A stretch of 64,000 nucleotides of DNA from NCBI GenBank assembly GCA_018268315.1, contig JAFDWU010000002.1, forward strand, positions 535,153-599,152, given 5' to 3'. Positions 26,041-35,940 of the stretch are shown one piece after another (the first letter of the stretch is position 1; every line of letters starts with the position of its first letter). The notes beneath the pieces are model-generated. The model was given only the letters and a program-made list of their open reading frames with translations, did no database searches and was not told where the DNA came from. The translations under genes were made by a program, and so were the position numbers. The DNA is from Armatimonadota bacterium (GTDB lineage Bacteria; Armatimonadota; Fimbriimonadia; Fimbriimonadales; Fimbriimonadaceae).

Positions 26041-26319
26041 GTGGCTAAAGAAATCAAAACCAAGAGTTCCTTTGGAACAATACGCGTCGATCACGTCAGC
26101 CCGCCACTTTCGGGAGATACTCCGAAGGGAATTAACCTGGTGATCTCATTTGAGGAGGCATTGAAGCTCCACCTCGGCCTGCTTCAAGTTCTTGGCAAGC
26201 TCAACGGGTACAACCGTAACACAGCCGAGGGAAAAGCAAGCGCCATAAACCTCTGCTTGTTTACGGATACAAATCGGCTCACCATTAACGAAGACAAAGT
26301 GAAGCAGCCCAAGAAGTAG
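26041..26319 (+). CDS. Small hypothetical protein upstream of the defence operon
   Basis: 92 residues from GTG, no signal or membrane segment. The sequence reads like a real compact protein (GTIRVDHVSPPLSG, then an amphipathic helix FEEALKLHLGLLQVLGKLNGYN) but I do not recognise a family. It lies 61 bases before the PLD-helicase gene in the same direction, so it may be cotranscribed. Ribosome-binding site is weak. It could be a specificity, regulatory or antitoxin-like accessory protein; nothing in the sequence decides. Confidence 0.5.
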   Translation: MAKEIKTKSSFGTIRVDHVSPPLSGDTPKGINLVISFEEALKLHLGLLQVLGKLNGYNRNTAEGKASAINLCLFTDTNRLTINEDKVKQPKK

Positions 26320-26380
26320 CCTGTCGGTGTAGTAACGGCAACTCAGTAAGCAAATCCGAACGACTACCGCTGAATAGCAA

Positions 26381-29300
26381 ATGCCACGTATATTCGATAA
26401 CATTGATCTGCCGTTCTTGCCATCTCTTGAAGAGATGCTCGGCACTGCGGTATCGGCAGACTTTTGTGTCGGCTTCTTCAACCTTCGCGGATGGAACCGA
26501 CTGGGGCAGGTGGTTGACGAGCGCTTTAGCGGCCAAGACGCCAGCCGATGCCGCCTGTTGGTCGGCATGCAGTCTCTAGGCGAAGACGAGGTCCGTCAGG
26601 TGTATAGCCTTGTGCAAGAAGACGCCCTCGACGCTGCCAAGGCGATTCAACTTCGCAAGCGCATGGCCGAGCAGTTCCGCCGGCAGCTAACGATTGGAGC
26701 GCCGTCCGAACTCGACGAATTCAACCTCCAACGTCTTGCGCGTCAGCTTCGATCCGGCAGGCTCGTGGTGAGGCTGTTTCTCCGTAACAGCCTCCACGCT
26801 AAGCTTTACCTCACCCACCGCCAGGACGTTGCCGCGCCGATAGTGGGTTTCGTTGGAAGCTCGAACCTCACGTTCGCCGGACTCATGAAGCAGTTCGAGC
26901 TCAATGTGGACGTGGTCGAAGGCGACGCCGCAGCGAAGCTGGCACGATGGTTCGAAGACAGGTGGAATGACAAGTGGTGTCTCGACATCTCCGAAGAGCT
27001 TGCCGAAATCATCGAGGCAAGTTGGGCCAGACCGTCGATCATCCCGCCCTATCATATCTATCTCAAGATCGCCTATCACTTGGCGCAGGAAGCAAGGGCG
27101 GGTCTTTCCGAGTTCCGCATCCCGAAGGATTTCGGCAACCGACTCTTCGACTACCAGGTCGCGGCAGTTAAGATTGCCGCCCATCACCTCAACAACGACC
27201 GTCGAAAGGGAGTTGTACTCGGCGACGTTGTCGGTCTCGGCAAAACTCTAATGGCGACCGCGCTCGCGAGGATCTTCGAGGATGATCTCGGCCTTGAAAC
27301 GCTGATTATCTGCCCAAAGAACCTCGTTGAGATGTGGGAGGACTACGTGCACCGTTACCGACTTCGAGCCAAAGTCGTTCCGATCACGATGGTTGCCCCG
27401 CACACACGAGCAGGTTCAGACGGGAAGGAAGAAAGGTCAGGCGGACTCCACGACTTGCGCCGGTACCGCCTGGTGATACTCGACGAGAGTCACAACCTTC
27501 GCAACCGGGAGGGGAGTCGCTACCGCGCCATCCAGGAATACATCTCCCAAAACGAATGCCGCTGCATTCTTCTCAGCGCCACTCCTTACAACAAGGCGTA
27601 TCTTGATCTCGGAGCCCAACTTCGCCTCTTCGTTCCCGAAGGACATGACCTCGGAATTCGGCCCGACTTGCTCATCAAAGATATTGGTGAGGTTCAGTTC
27701 CAAGCCCGTCACCAGTGCCCGGTCCGAAGCCTTGCCGCATTTGAAAAGAGTCCGTATCCCGACGACTGGCGAGAGCTCATGCGCCTCTACATGGTTCGGC
27801 GCACACGCGGGTTCATCAAGGAAAACTACGCTCATACCGACGAGGCGTCGGGACGCAAATTCCTCGTTCTCGAGAACGGTGAGCGAACCTACTTCCCGGA
27901 TCGAATCCCGCGCACAGTGAAGTTTGAGGTTGACGACAAGGCCGGCGATCCCTACGCCCGCCTCTACAACACGGCCATCGTCACCCGGATCAACTCGCTC
28001 AACTTGCCGCGTTACGGACTCGGCAATTATATCGCCAGCACGCCAGCGACACCACCCACTCAGGCCGAAGCGAAGGTGTTGAGCGATTTGGGCCGCGCTG
28101 GCAAGAGGCTCATGGGGTTCTGTCGCACGAACCTGTTCAAGCGACTTGAGAGCAGCGGCCTTGCCTTCATTCAGTCATTGGAGCGGCACGTCCTTCGGAA
28201 TTACGTCTACCTTCATGCGATTGAGCAAGGGCTTCCTATCCCGATTGGCACAAGCGATCCGTCGATGCTCGATTCGGATGTGTTCGACAGAGACGCCGAC
28301 GACACTTCGTTTGCGGGCAGCATTTTCGATGACGGAGAAGATGCAACAGTGCCGGAGCCTCCATCAGTTCGCGAACCAATTTGCTCCGAGGAGGCGTTCC
28401 GTGAGAGGGCAGAAAAGGTCTACGACACCTACGCTTCACGCTACAAGCGCCGGTTCCGCTGGCTCAGACCGGAACTCTTCGTAGGGAAGCTCGGTGACGA
28501 TCTTCGTTCGGATGCCGAATCAATTTGCCAGGTGCTAAAAGATCACGGCCATTGGGATGCCTCAAAAGACAAGAAGCTCGGAAAGCTTTTCGAGCTGCTG
28601 ACGACGACCCATGCCAGCGAGAAGGTCATCGTGTTCACGCAATTTGCAGACACCGTTGACTACCTCACGACAGAACTCAAGAAACTCGGCTTGAAGGCCC
28701 TTGAGGGCGTCAGTGGAGATAGCGAGAACCCGACTCGACTTGCTTGGCACTTCAGTCCAGTCAGCAACGACAAACGCGATCTCGTGAAACCAAGCGACGA
28801 GCTTCGTGTACTCATAGCGACGGACGTGCTTTCAGAAGGTCAGAACCTTCAAGACGCTCACGTCGTGGTCAACTTCGACCTCCCATGGGCGATCATCCGG
28901 CTCATCCAACGTGCCGGTCGCGTTGACCGAATCGGCCAGAAGCATGAGCAGATCTACTGCTATAGCTTCTACCCAATGGACGGAGTTGACCGAATCATCA
29001 ACCTTCGAGGTCGAGTGCGGCAACGGCTCAGCGAGAATTCCGAGGTTGTCGGTGCTGACGAAATCTTCTTCGAGGACATGAAGGTCGATCACCGCTATCG
29101 CGATCTATACAACGAGAAGGCAGGCATCCTGGACCAAGACGACGACTCCGAAGTCGACCTGTCTTCTCAAGCGTTTCAGATTTGGAAGAACGCGACGGAC
29201 GCCGACCCATCGCTCAAGGCGGTCATCGAAGATCTTCCTGACGTTGTGTTCAGCGCAAAGGAGCACGTAAGCGAGCCCACTCGACCGAACGGGGCACTGG

Positions 29301-29827
29301 TTTACTTGCGCACCGCCGATGGCAACGACGCGCTGGCGTGGGTGAACGAGCGGGGCGATCCAGTGACCGAGTCACCTCTAGCCATCCTTCGCGCTGCCGC
29401 TTGTAAACCCGACACTCCTTCAAGACCGAAGGCGGCAAATCACCACACGATTGTTCGCTCGGCAGTTCAGCGAATGGTTGAAGAGGATTCCTTATCCGAC
29501 AAATCTGGTGGCCAGCTGGGAAGAGAATCGGGAGCACGTTTCAGAACGTACATGAGGCTCAAAGCGTATGCCGAGCATGTGAAGGGCACTCTGCTGGAAA
29601 GTGAGGAACTGCACCGAACCATCGAGGACGTCTACCGATTCCCGCTCAGGCAGTCTGCAACCGACACCTTGAACCGGCAACTAAAGGCTGGAATTGGAGA
29701 CGAGGCACTCTCAGAGCTTTGTATCGCGCTCCGCGATGAAGGACGCCTTTGCTTCGTGGAAGACGAACAAGAGGTTCACGAACCAAGAATCATTTGCTCG
29801 CTCGGACTCGTTGGGGGCACAAATTGA
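26381..29827 (+). CDS. Phospholipase D-like nuclease fused to SNF2-type helicase (defence)
   Basis: 1148 residues. The N-terminal region (about 1-200) is PLD-like, with LHAKLYLT near residue 138 and GSSNLT near 158, the H-x-K and following G-S-x-N pattern. The SF2/SNF2 helicase follows: motif I GDVVGLGKT near 280, motif II LDESHN near 367, motif III LLSATPYNK near 405, and the second lobe with VIVFTQFADTVDYL near 750 and RAGRVDRIGQ near 845. PLD-helicase fusions act as ATP-dependent restriction nucleases (for example R.NgoAVII-like enzymes) and in DISARM-like systems. Its stop overlaps the methyltransferase start (TTGA), so the two are coupled. Confidence 0.83.
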   Translation: MPRIFDNIDLPFLPSLEEMLGTAVSADFCVGFFNLRGWNRLGQVVDERFSGQDASRCRLLVGMQSLGEDEVRQVYSLVQEDALDAAKAIQLRKRMAEQFRRQLTIGAPSELDEFNLQRLARQLRSGRLVVRLFLRNSLHAKLYLTHRQDVAAPIVGFVGSSNLTFAGLMKQFELNVDVVEGDAAAKLARWFEDRWNDKWCLDISEELAEIIEASWARPSIIPPYHIYLKIAYHLAQEARAGLSEFRIPKDFGNRLFDYQVAAVKIAAHHLNNDRRKGVVLGDVVGLGKTLMATALARIFEDDLGLETLIICPKNLVEMWEDYVHRYRLRAKVVPITMVAPHTRAGSDGKEERSGGLHDLRRYRLVILDESHNLRNREGSRYRAIQEYISQNECRCILLSATPYNKAYLDLGAQLRLFVPEGHDLGIRPDLLIKDIGEVQFQARHQCPVRSLAAFEKSPYPDDWRELMRLYMVRRTRGFIKENYAHTDEASGRKFLVLENGERTYFPDRIPRTVKFEVDDKAGDPYARLYNTAIVTRINSLNLPRYGLGNYIASTPATPPTQAEAKVLSDLGRAGKRLMGFCRTNLFKRLESSGLAFIQSLERHVLRNYVYLHAIEQGLPIPIGTSDPSMLDSDVFDRDADDTSFAGSIFDDGEDATVPEPPSVREPICSEEAFRERAEKVYDTYASRYKRRFRWLRPELFVGKLGDDLRSDAESICQVLKDHGHWDASKDKKLGKLFELLTTTHASEKVIVFTQFADTVDYLTTELKKLGLKALEGVSGDSENPTRLAWHFSPVSNDKRDLVKPSDELRVLIATDVLSEGQNLQDAHVVVNFDLPWAIIRLIQRAGRVDRIGQKHEQIYCYSFYPMDGVDRIINLRGRVRQRLSENSEVVGADEIFFEDMKVDHRYRDLYNEKAGILDQDDDSEVDLSSQAFQIWKNATDADPSLKAVIEDLPDVVFSAKEHVSEPTRPNGALVYLRTADGNDALAWVNERGDPVTESPLAILRAAACKPDTPSRPKAANHHTIVRSAVQRMVEEDSLSDKSGGQLGRESGARFRTYMRLKAYAEHVKGTLLESEELHRTIEDVYRFPLRQSATDTLNRQLKAGIGDEALSELCIALRDEGRLCFVEDEQEVHEPRIICSLGLVGGTN

Positions 29828-32800
29828 GCAAGCTCAACGTCAACCGAGTCCGTGACTTACTCCAGGAATTTGCCTTTCAGGATCTCTTCGTTGAAGAGTT
29901 AGGTTGGAACAACCCTGGCACGAGACGGGCCGAGTCGCTCACGGTGGGAGACGAGAACTTCACGTATCGTGGCGTCGCAATACTTGGCGGCATCGAAGCG
30001 TTCGAAGTCAAAGGGGCTTCGGGAGTCATTCCAAGCCGTGCGACTCAGCTTGCCATCTCGAAAGAGATCGCCAAGGTCAGGTTTGAGCATGTGCTCATCT
30101 TCGTGGATGAGAAGCGGACGCAAAGCGTCTGGTTCTGGGTCAAGCGCGACGGCAACAAGCGCTTCCCCCGTGAGCACCACTTCTTCAAGGGGCAACCCGG
30201 TGACCTGTTCATTTCAAAGATCGCCAGCATGTCGGTCGATCTCAGTGAGCTTGACGATTCGGGCCAACTACCATTGCTCGAAGCAGCAAAGAAGGTCCAA
30301 CGTGCGCTTGACATTGAGCGCGTCATCAAGAAGTTCTTCAAAGACTACGATGACCAACGCGTCGAGTTCACGAAGCTCATCAAGGGCATTCCTGATGATA
30401 AAGACCGCCGCTGGTATGCCAGCGTTCTCCTGAACCGTCTCATGTTCATATACTTCCTTCAGCGGAAGTTCTTCATAGATGGTGGCGACGAGCTCTACCT
30501 AGAAAACAAGCTTCGGCAGAGCAAGTCAAGAGGATTAAACAGGTTTTACGGCGAGTTCCTCCAAGCACTCTTCTTTGAAGCGTTCGCCAAGCCAGAGGAA
30601 AAGCGCACGAAGGAAGCAAGGCAACTGACTGGTAAGGTGAAGTACCTGAACGGTGGATTGTTCCTGCCGCACCGGCTGGAGCAGAGGTATCAGATCGCAG
30701 TGCCAGATGAAGCATTCGACGAGCTGTTCAAGCTCTTCGGGCGCTACTCGTGGAACCTCAACGACGTGCCCGGAGAGAGCGACGACGACATCAATCCCGA
30801 TGTGCTTGGCTACATCTTCGAGAAGTACATCAACCAGAAGGAGTTCGGAGCCTACTACACCAGACCTGAAATCACCGAATACCTCTGTGAGCAGACGATT
30901 TACAAGCTCATTCTTGACCGAACGAGCGAGCCTGACGTTGAGGGATTGCCGCAGGGTCGCACGTATGAGTCCGTACCCGAACTCCTTGTGCGCCTCGATA
31001 AGCAGACGGCCCGGAAGCTATTACACGACATTCTGCCGGACCTCACCATTCTCGATCCCGCAGTCGGCTCGGGAGCCTTCCTCGTCGCCGCTCTAAAGAC
31101 ACTGATCACCGTCTACTCAGCAGTCATTGGATGGCTCAAATTCCACGACGACGCTTGGCTTGACGAGCATCTTCGAACGAAGATGAAGACTGACTTGACG
31201 CGGGTTCAATACGCGATCAAGAAGGCCATCATCACGGACAATCTCTACGGCGTTGACCTGATGGAGGAGGCGACAGAGATTGCCAAGCTCAGGCTCTTCA
31301 TGACTCTTGTGGCGTCGGCTCACACGGTCGACGACCTTGAACCACTCCCTAACATTGACTTCAATATCCTTGCTGGTAACTCGCTGATCGGCCTGATGCG
31401 CGTTGAGGACGCTGAATTCGAAGCTAAGCAGATTAAGCAAGCCAGTCTATTTGCGCCGACGAAAACCTATCGTCAGATTCTCGACGAGAGGAATAGAAAG
31501 GTCGATCAGTACCGACATGCAAGCGGTTATGTCGATGACCTTGCCTTCATGCGCGACGGAGTTCAGGAAATCGAGCAAGAAGCGCGGCCAATTCTCGCCG
31601 CCTTGCTGGAGCAGCGGTTCTCGGATCTTGGAGTCAAATTTGAGCAGGCCACATGGGACGAGAAGAAGTGGGAAGAGGGCAAGCCGATCAAGCGGGCGGT
31701 AACGGTCGAAGACATCGACAACCCTACCGACCCAGATGAAGGATTGAAGCCATTCCATTGGGGATTCGAGTTCGACCGAATTCTTCACTTGAGGGGAGGG
31801 TTCGACGCGATCATCACGAATCCGCCATGGGAGACGCTCAAGCCAATTTCGCGCGAGTTCTGCTACGAGCATTCCCCAGAGGCGAATCGAAGGCTATCTA
31901 CCGCAAAGGAGTTCGACGCACTTCTTAAGCAACTCTTGCGAGATGACGAGATTCGTGCGAGTTACCTCAAGTACCTCAGCGGCTTTCCGCACCAGAGCAG
32001 TTATTTTAGGGCGGCGTCCGAGTATTCCAACCAATCCGCAGTCGTCGGCGGCAAGAAGACTGGCACGGATGTCAACCTTTACAAACTATTCGTGGAGCGA
32101 TCCTACAGGCTCCTTCGCAAGGGTGGTCTCTGCGGAATCGTAATCCCGAGCGGGATCTACAGCGACCTTGGCACGACCGGGCTTCGCAGGTTGCTTTTTA
32201 CGCAAAGCAAGGTTACGGGCATCTTCTGCTTTGAGAATCGCAAAGAGATTTTTGAGGGAGTGCACCGGAGCTTCAAGTTCGTTGTTTTGAGCTATCAGAA
32301 GGGTGGCGAGACAGACGCTTTCCCGGCTGCATTTATGCGGCTCGACGTATCCGACCTGTCCAGGTTCCCTGAGTCAATCGGAATGACTATCACCCTCGAT
32401 ACAGTCAAGTCACTATCTCCAGAAACCCTCTCTGTCGTGGAGTTCCAACATCCTCTCGACGCGAAGATCGCTGCCGACATGCTCCGGTTCCCGATGCTCG
32501 GTGATGAAGTTGAGGGAGCTTGGCAACTCAAGCTCACCCGTGAGTTTGACATGACCAACGACGCCGCTCTTTTCGAATCGTCGCCATCCTCGGACAAGCG
32601 GATTCTGTATGAGGGCAAGATGATCTGGCATTTCACCCATCAATATGCTGACGCGCGTTACTGGGTGAAGGAGAGTATCGGAAGGAAGTCAGTCTTGGGG
32701 CGAACTCAGGATACCGGTCAGCTTCTCGACTACCAACGCTATCGATTTGCGCATCGTTCGATCACAGGCAATACAAATGAACGGACGATGGTCTGCTCGA

Positions 32801-33342
32801 TTCTCCCAAAGAATGTCTTCTATGGCCACAGCCTCAATGCATCGAAGCGGAACGGGGTTGCCTTGAGCGACAGTGAGCTCCTTTTCCTAGACGCATTGAT
32901 GAGTTCCTTCGTGGTCGATTACTCGTTGCGGCAACGTGTAGCCACGCAGTTGACGATGTTCTTTGTCTATCAATTGCCAGTTCCAAGATTGACAAAGAAG
33001 GACTCCGCATTTGCGCCGATCGTTCGGCGGGCAGCGCGCTTGGTTTGCACCACGCCTGACTTTGCGGATCTCTGGAATGAGGTTGATGCCGACATTGGGC
33101 TCCAGCCCAATAACTCTTCACCGAAACTCAAAGCGACACCCTGGAACGTTTCACTTGTGGCGACGGCATCGCATGATAGAGCAATACTCCGAGCCGAGCT
33201 CGACGGCCTTGTGGCCTGTCTCTACGAACTGACGGAAGAAGAGTTTAGACACGTGCTCTCGACCTTCCCGCTCGTCGATCCTGCTGTAAAAGACGCAGCC
33301 CTTGCCGCATTCCGCTCAGTTCAAGCGGGGAGGATTCAATGA
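29824..33342 (+). CDS. Eco57I-type N6-adenine DNA methyltransferase
   Basis: From TTG 29824, just after GGGGG and overlapping the helicase stop, the product is 1172 residues. A longer frame from 29749 is possible but would overlap the helicase widely. The SAM-binding motif DPAVGSGAFL lies near residue 412, the catalytic NPPWE near 665 and FGAYYTRPEITEYL near 345, all typical of Eco57I/type IIG and PglX-like enzymes. The N-terminal 120 residues carry FEVKG and a K-rich stretch that could be a nuclease-like fold, but this is not certain. It should mark host DNA so that the PLD-helicase spares it. Its stop overlaps the ATPase start (ATGA). Confidence 0.83.
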   Translation: MSKLNVNRVRDLLQEFAFQDLFVEELGWNNPGTRRAESLTVGDENFTYRGVAILGGIEAFEVKGASGVIPSRATQLAISKEIAKVRFEHVLIFVDEKRTQSVWFWVKRDGNKRFPREHHFFKGQPGDLFISKIASMSVDLSELDDSGQLPLLEAAKKVQRALDIERVIKKFFKDYDDQRVEFTKLIKGIPDDKDRRWYASVLLNRLMFIYFLQRKFFIDGGDELYLENKLRQSKSRGLNRFYGEFLQALFFEAFAKPEEKRTKEARQLTGKVKYLNGGLFLPHRLEQRYQIAVPDEAFDELFKLFGRYSWNLNDVPGESDDDINPDVLGYIFEKYINQKEFGAYYTRPEITEYLCEQTIYKLILDRTSEPDVEGLPQGRTYESVPELLVRLDKQTARKLLHDILPDLTILDPAVGSGAFLVAALKTLITVYSAVIGWLKFHDDAWLDEHLRTKMKTDLTRVQYAIKKAIITDNLYGVDLMEEATEIAKLRLFMTLVASAHTVDDLEPLPNIDFNILAGNSLIGLMRVEDAEFEAKQIKQASLFAPTKTYRQILDERNRKVDQYRHASGYVDDLAFMRDGVQEIEQEARPILAALLEQRFSDLGVKFEQATWDEKKWEEGKPIKRAVTVEDIDNPTDPDEGLKPFHWGFEFDRILHLRGGFDAIITNPPWETLKPISREFCYEHSPEANRRLSTAKEFDALLKQLLRDDEIRASYLKYLSGFPHQSSYFRAASEYSNQSAVVGGKKTGTDVNLYKLFVERSYRLLRKGGLCGIVIPSGIYSDLGTTGLRRLLFTQSKVTGIFCFENRKEIFEGVHRSFKFVVLSYQKGGETDAFPAAFMRLDVSDLSRFPESIGMTITLDTVKSLSPETLSVVEFQHPLDAKIAADMLRFPMLGDEVEGAWQLKLTREFDMTNDAALFESSPSSDKRILYEGKMIWHFTHQYADARYWVKESIGRKSVLGRTQDTGQLLDYQRYRFAHRSITGNTNERTMVCSILPKNVFYGHSLNASKRNGVALSDSELLFLDALMSSFVVDYSLRQRVATQLTMFFVYQLPVPRLTKKDSAFAPIVRRAARLVCTTPDFADLWNEVDADIGLQPNNSSPKLKATPWNVSLVATASHDRAILRAELDGLVACLYELTEEEFRHVLSTFPLVDPAVKDAALAAFRSVQAGRIQ

Positions 33343-34562
33343 ACTGGTTGCCGCTCAAGTCCGTTCGCATCGAGAATTACAAGGCAATAGTCGATTCGGG
33401 AAGACTCGAATTCAGTCCCTTTACTCTGCTGATTGGCAACAACGGCTCGGGCAAGAGCAGTCTGATCGAGGCTCTCGACGCCCTCCGATCACTGGGCACC
33501 GAGACCACAGACGACGCGTTTGTTGGCCCACGCGCAATTGAACACGTCGTCAATAAAGCAAAGAAACTCGGCCGCGTCTCAGAGAGTCAGGATATAGCCA
33601 GACCGTCCGAACGCCTTAGGTTTTCTGGAGCGGGCCGCTTATTCTCGAACGATCACCTTCACGGAATAGGAGGCGGTCGAGATATTCCCAGAGACGGAAT
33701 TGCTTTCAGCTTCCAGACGGAATTGGCGACCGTTCGCCAGGGAGAGAGCCTTCTCATCACCAAAGAACAATTGACGAGCTCCAGCGGGAAGTTGGAGCGC
33801 GATTCGACCGGTCTAATTGAGATCACAGATAGGGGCGAGAAGACTCCCTCCGATGCACGGGCCATCAGCCTAACGGATTCTATGTTGCGCTTTGAACTTG
33901 GCTCATACTTCACCTATTGGCAGATACTCGGGCTCGTACCGGAGCACATGGGCTTGCCAGTTCCGCGTCGCACGGCCCTTCGGTCGAAGACCTTGCTTCG
34001 GGACGGCAGCAATGTCGCGGAAATACTCAATCTGCTTGCGCATGACAACCGCGACATTTTCGACTCGATTGTCGATACTATGCGCCACATCCTTGGCTAC
34101 GCGGAGCGTATGGACCCCCGCCAGGATCTTGGTGCGATACGGAATCGCTTCATCGAACTTGATGAGCGAGAATTCACAGTCCCAGGTTGGATGTTGTCAA
34201 CCGGGACTTTGAGAATCATTGCTCTACTGATAGCCCTAAGGTGGCCCAAGTCGCCCACAGTTATTTGCATCGAAGAGATTGAGAACGGACTCGACCCGCG
34301 AACATTGAGCCTGCTGCTGGACGAGATAAAGTTTCGAACTGAGTCGAAGAAAATTCAAGTCATCGCGACCACTCATTCGCCTTATCTACTTGACCAAATT
34401 GAACTGGAACAGGTCATGATCGTTCACCGAGATGACGGGCAACCCAAGTTTCTCAAGCCGTCAAACAGCGAGCACGTAAAAGCTTTTGTCTCTCGTTTCG
34501 ACCCTGGCAAGCTGTACACAATGGGAGTTCTAGACAAGGCCGTGGAGGAGCTTCTGGGATGA
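33339..34562 (+). CDS. OLD-like AAA ATPase (AAA_21/AAA_15) of the defence operon
   Basis: 407 residues. The Walker A loop GNNGSGKSSLIEAL is at about residues 29-42, after KSVRIENYKAI as in SMC/Rad50-related ATPases. Walker B ICIEEIENGLDP is near 308 and the switch His ATTHSPYLLDQ near 345, a full ABC/OLD ATPase set. There is no TOPRIM domain in the protein; that function appears to be the next gene, which overlaps it (ATGA). Split ATPase plus TOPRIM-type pairs are seen in PARIS (AriA/AriB) and abortive-infection systems. It probably senses phage or foreign DNA (inference). Confidence 0.82.
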   Translation: MNWLPLKSVRIENYKAIVDSGRLEFSPFTLLIGNNGSGKSSLIEALDALRSLGTETTDDAFVGPRAIEHVVNKAKKLGRVSESQDIARPSERLRFSGAGRLFSNDHLHGIGGGRDIPRDGIAFSFQTELATVRQGESLLITKEQLTSSSGKLERDSTGLIEITDRGEKTPSDARAISLTDSMLRFELGSYFTYWQILGLVPEHMGLPVPRRTALRSKTLLRDGSNVAEILNLLAHDNRDIFDSIVDTMRHILGYAERMDPRQDLGAIRNRFIELDEREFTVPGWMLSTGTLRIIALLIALRWPKSPTVICIEEIENGLDPRTLSLLLDEIKFRTESKKIQVIATTHSPYLLDQIELEQVMIVHRDDGQPKFLKPSNSEHVKAFVSRFDPGKLYTMGVLDKAVEELLG

Positions 34563-35179
34563 AAGTCGGATTCGTTGTTGAAGGGTCCGATCGAAGTGCT
34601 GGGGACGTATTTGCGATCCGAGAGCTTTGCATTAGGCTTGCATCCGTCCACGGCGTAACACGGGTTCCAGAAGTCTTGGCTGGTGGAAGCAAAAAGGAAC
34701 TCAAGGAGAAGGCCCACGACCACCTAAGCAGCCTTCGCGAGCTTGGCTGCGAGCGGATTATCTTCGTCTGGGACAATAGCCCGCCGTGGACTCTTGACGT
34801 TGCTGAGCTTGACCATGACGTTGCGGAGTGGGAGCAAGGCATTAGGGACGTAATTATCGATAACGATGAGTCCTTAGATGGAGTGGAGCTCGTATGCGCC
34901 CGGCAAGAGGTCGAGGCTTGGTTTCTAGCCGACGGCACAGCGATCCGACAAGTTCTGAAGTCGATCCGCAACAAGAGCGGTATCAACATCAAGACCGTTA
35001 AGATTCCCGAGTCTGTTATGAAACCGAAGCGGCACTTTATTTGGAAGTACTGGGATGACCATTTTGGCCGCCAGCCGTATGGCACCGAATACCGGCTCCT
35101 CGCGAACCACGTTGGACTAGAAGCATTAAGATCGTGCCCATCCTTTGTGCGCTTTGAAGCGGCGGTGGTGGCTCCATGA
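34559..35179 (+). CDS. TOPRIM/DUF4276-like effector paired with the OLD-like ATPase
   Basis: 206 residues. It begins MKVGFVVEGSDRSAGDVFAI, with the Glu of a TOPRIM-type first motif, then RIIFVWDNS near residue 63 with the Asp-containing strand, and ARQEVEAWFLAD near 117, which resembles the C-E-..-E-W-L segment of DUF4276/RloB-type proteins. These TOPRIM-fold proteins act as nucleases or RNases in defence pairs. The start overlaps the ATPase stop, so the two proteins are made in step. The exact family is from pattern memory and could be another TOPRIM branch. Confidence 0.68.
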   Translation: MKVGFVVEGSDRSAGDVFAIRELCIRLASVHGVTRVPEVLAGGSKKELKEKAHDHLSSLRELGCERIIFVWDNSPPWTLDVAELDHDVAEWEQGIRDVIIDNDESLDGVELVCARQEVEAWFLADGTAIRQVLKSIRNKSGINIKTVKIPESVMKPKRHFIWKYWDDHFGRQPYGTEYRLLANHVGLEALRSCPSFVRFEAAVVAP

Positions 35180-35322
35180 TCGAAACTTGTGAAGTCAAAG
35201 CTGCTTCCGACATATTTTGGACCAGATCCGAACCTACAAGCGGCATGACGTCCTCCCTGGCCGACATGAGTAATTGTCGTCTTCCCTTGACCTTCCAAAA
35301 GGGGCCATTGCAACCCCCAATG

Positions 35323-35922
35323 CTAAGGTTCTACGTTCCTGTTTTTGGGGACGAACTCGACGAACTTCCAGCCCTCTTGCGTATCAATTCGACTCGCAGT
35401 CATGGGCTTATTGCGGCCATTGTCGGGAAGGTAAATGTGAACCTGCTCAAGTGGCCCACCGTTTGGCCCGCTTGCCTCTACCTTCTCGGTGCCTTGAATG
35501 CCGAGGTGCTTCATGAGGAGGCTCAGGTTGGCCGTCTTGTCTGCAAATTTGAACCGCTTTGTGCTGCCAATCCGCTTGCCATCCTTCACTACGTCTTGAA
35601 TGTCAATTCGCACCAAGGCAGCGGCAGTCTCCTCGTCCAGTTCGCACGTTGGCTTTAGGTTGCCCTCCGCATCGAAGAGCTTGCGAATATCGAAGAAAGC
35701 GAGCCGTGCAACCTCCTGTAGGACTCTATCAGCCGTAATCTGAGTGCGAACTTGCCTCTCTCGCTGTCCTGCCTGAATAGCTTCCACAACCTTAACATTC
35801 CTTAACAACCTTGAGCCCGCTGCCTCCGCAGTCTTGGCGCTGAAACCCGCCCTTATTGCCGCCTGCGTGGCGTTCAGGTCTATGAGATACTCCTGAGCGA
35901 ACCGGCTTTGCTTGTTCGTCAT
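35323..35922 (-). CDS. Phage terminase small subunit
   Basis: 199 residues. The N-terminal QSRFAQEYLIDLNATQAAIRAGFSAKTAEAAGSRLLRNVKV is the helix-turn-helix region of the Terminase_2 small-subunit family, which recognises the packaging start on phage DNA. No large subunit, portal or capsid gene is near. In phage satellites a lone terminase small subunit redirects a helper phage's packaging machine to the island, which suits this context (inference). It is transcribed toward the defence operon, convergent with the TOPRIM gene, and lies 18 bases after the HTH gene. Confidence 0.8.
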   Translation of the reverse strand: MTNKQSRFAQEYLIDLNATQAAIRAGFSAKTAEAAGSRLLRNVKVVEAIQAGQRERQVRTQITADRVLQEVARLAFFDIRKLFDAEGNLKPTCELDEETAAALVRIDIQDVVKDGKRIGSTKRFKFADKTANLSLLMKHLGIQGTEKVEASGPNGGPLEQVHIYLPDNGRNKPMTASRIDTQEGWKFVEFVPKNRNVEP

Positions 35923-35940
35923 GTGCAGCTCAAATGAAGA

